DNA of 64,000 bases, from contig JAJDBF010000002.1 of assembly GCA_029261535.1 (NCBI GenBank), forward strand, positions 79,728-143,727, in the 5' to 3' direction. How positions within the stretch are numbered: the first letter of the stretch is position 1; each line of letters starts with the position of its first letter. This document shows, piece by piece, positions 63,578 to 64,000 of this stretch. The notes below the pieces were generated by a model. It was not told the DNA's origin and made no database searches. It was given only the letters and a program-made list of their open reading frames with translations. The stretch is from Nitrospinaceae bacterium. GTDB lineage: Bacteria; Nitrospinota; Nitrospinia; Nitrospinales; Nitrospinaceae. Both the position numbers and the translations under genes were made by a program.

Positions 63578-64000
63578 AAGGTCGGTAAGTGTATCACAGG
63601 AAGAAGGTTTGGAAGGATGGAGGAATTTAAGGGTATCTCTTAAAATTGTTTTTAGCCACGAGGTGCTAGCGCACGGTCAACAAACGGCATCTCTGGTTTT
63701 TGAGGGGGTTTGCGAGTTGCCGGAATAGAAAATATCGAATTATTAGAGGCCCCCTTAAAATAATGCATGGAAAAACCGTGGGCCGGCGGTTGTTAAATTT
63801 GAATATTTCTGTAGTTCATTAAAGAGGGTAGCAGACCAAACGTTTCAGTTTAATTATCGAGGTCGGCGGAAAAATCCCCGCCTGTAATTCTGAGCGAAGC
63901 AGGGCGAAGCGAAGAATCTCGCCTTTTCTTTTGATTGCAGCTTTTTCACTGTCACCCTGAGCAACGTCGAAGGGAGGCAGTGACACAAGATGGAAACCCC
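63578..64000. repeat. Terminal 423-base gap with repeat fragments (families A and B)
   Basis: GCGAGTTGCCGGAATAGAAA then ATATCGAATTATTAGAGGCC (about 63712-63750) is family B in inverted orientation. From about 63890, GCGAAGCGAAGAATCTCGCC and CACTGTCACCCTGAGCAACG are family A. The sequence runs out of the window without a gene. Confidence 0.6.

Overview
The window reads as ordinary chromosome of a Gram-negative, free-living bacterium. Support for this comes from ADP-heptose genes (hldE, hldD), a probable outer-membrane barrel, a TesA/YbbA/YbbP cluster, a Pst/Pho phosphate system and a YqeY-DnaG-RpoD cluster. The gene mix (radical SAM/B12 protein, DUF898, spondin-domain, two DUF1566 proteins, DUF6165, long PstC/PstA) would suit a Nitrospinota- or deltaproteobacteria-like marine lineage. 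That placement is inference; there is no rRNA to test it.

Layout. 1-5.1 kb: a DUF547 protein cut by the window edge, a HAD phosphatase, a parvulin-type foldase, a spondin-domain protein, and a tightly packed minus-strand operon queF-ykgJ-like-DUF1566-HNH. 5.2-7.6 kb: groES-groEL behind a CIRCE operator. 8-12.2 kb: two tandem genes for large secreted repeat proteins; a third copy lies at 55.2-57.2 kb on the other strand. 12.4-17 kb: hldD, a DUF898 membrane protein, a small protein sharing its N-terminal module, and an MBL hydrolase. 17.3-25.2 kb: DUF4912 plus GH57 glucan branching enzyme, a GAF histidine kinase, a CDP-alcohol phosphatidyltransferase, a radical SAM protein and a TrpD-like protein. 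25.3-29.3 kb: tesA divergent from an ABC transporter. 30.6-39.9 kb: a complete minus-strand phoB-phoR-pstS-pstC-pstA-pstB-phoU block with candidate Pho boxes. 40-44.2 kb: SprA-like protein, methyltransferase, SlyD, tRNA-Asp, tRNA-Val, DUF2231 and a membrane-tethered LuxR-type protein. 44.7-48.9 kb: yqeY-dnaG-rpoD and a CAT-anticodon tRNA. 49-54.7 kb: a probable toxin-antitoxin fusion remnant, glgC, two tandem type IV pilins and a barrel-like protein. 57.4-62.4 kb: a minus-strand operon def-fmt-UDP-xylose synthase-radC-hldE-tfoX-like. 62.7-63.6 kb: DUF6165 and SRPBCC proteins.

Most distinctive element. The three repeat proteins share one plan: signal peptide, a stalk of about 14-residue units, a conserved neck, a head of YadA-like 15-residue repeats and a short cap. 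I count exactly 17 head repeats in all three, while the stalk varies about twofold. Each gene has the same promoter spacing, leader and GC-rich terminator, so the whole expression unit has been copied. No YadA membrane anchor is visible. Several intergenic repeat families are also scattered through the window, one of them abutting a gene start.

Functional links. glgC, GH57 and DUF4912 point to glycogen-like storage. hldE, hldD and UDP-xylose synthase point to surface polysaccharide. The Pst/Pho block handles phosphate scarcity. The repeat proteins, pilins and barrel-like protein form a surface-exposed set.
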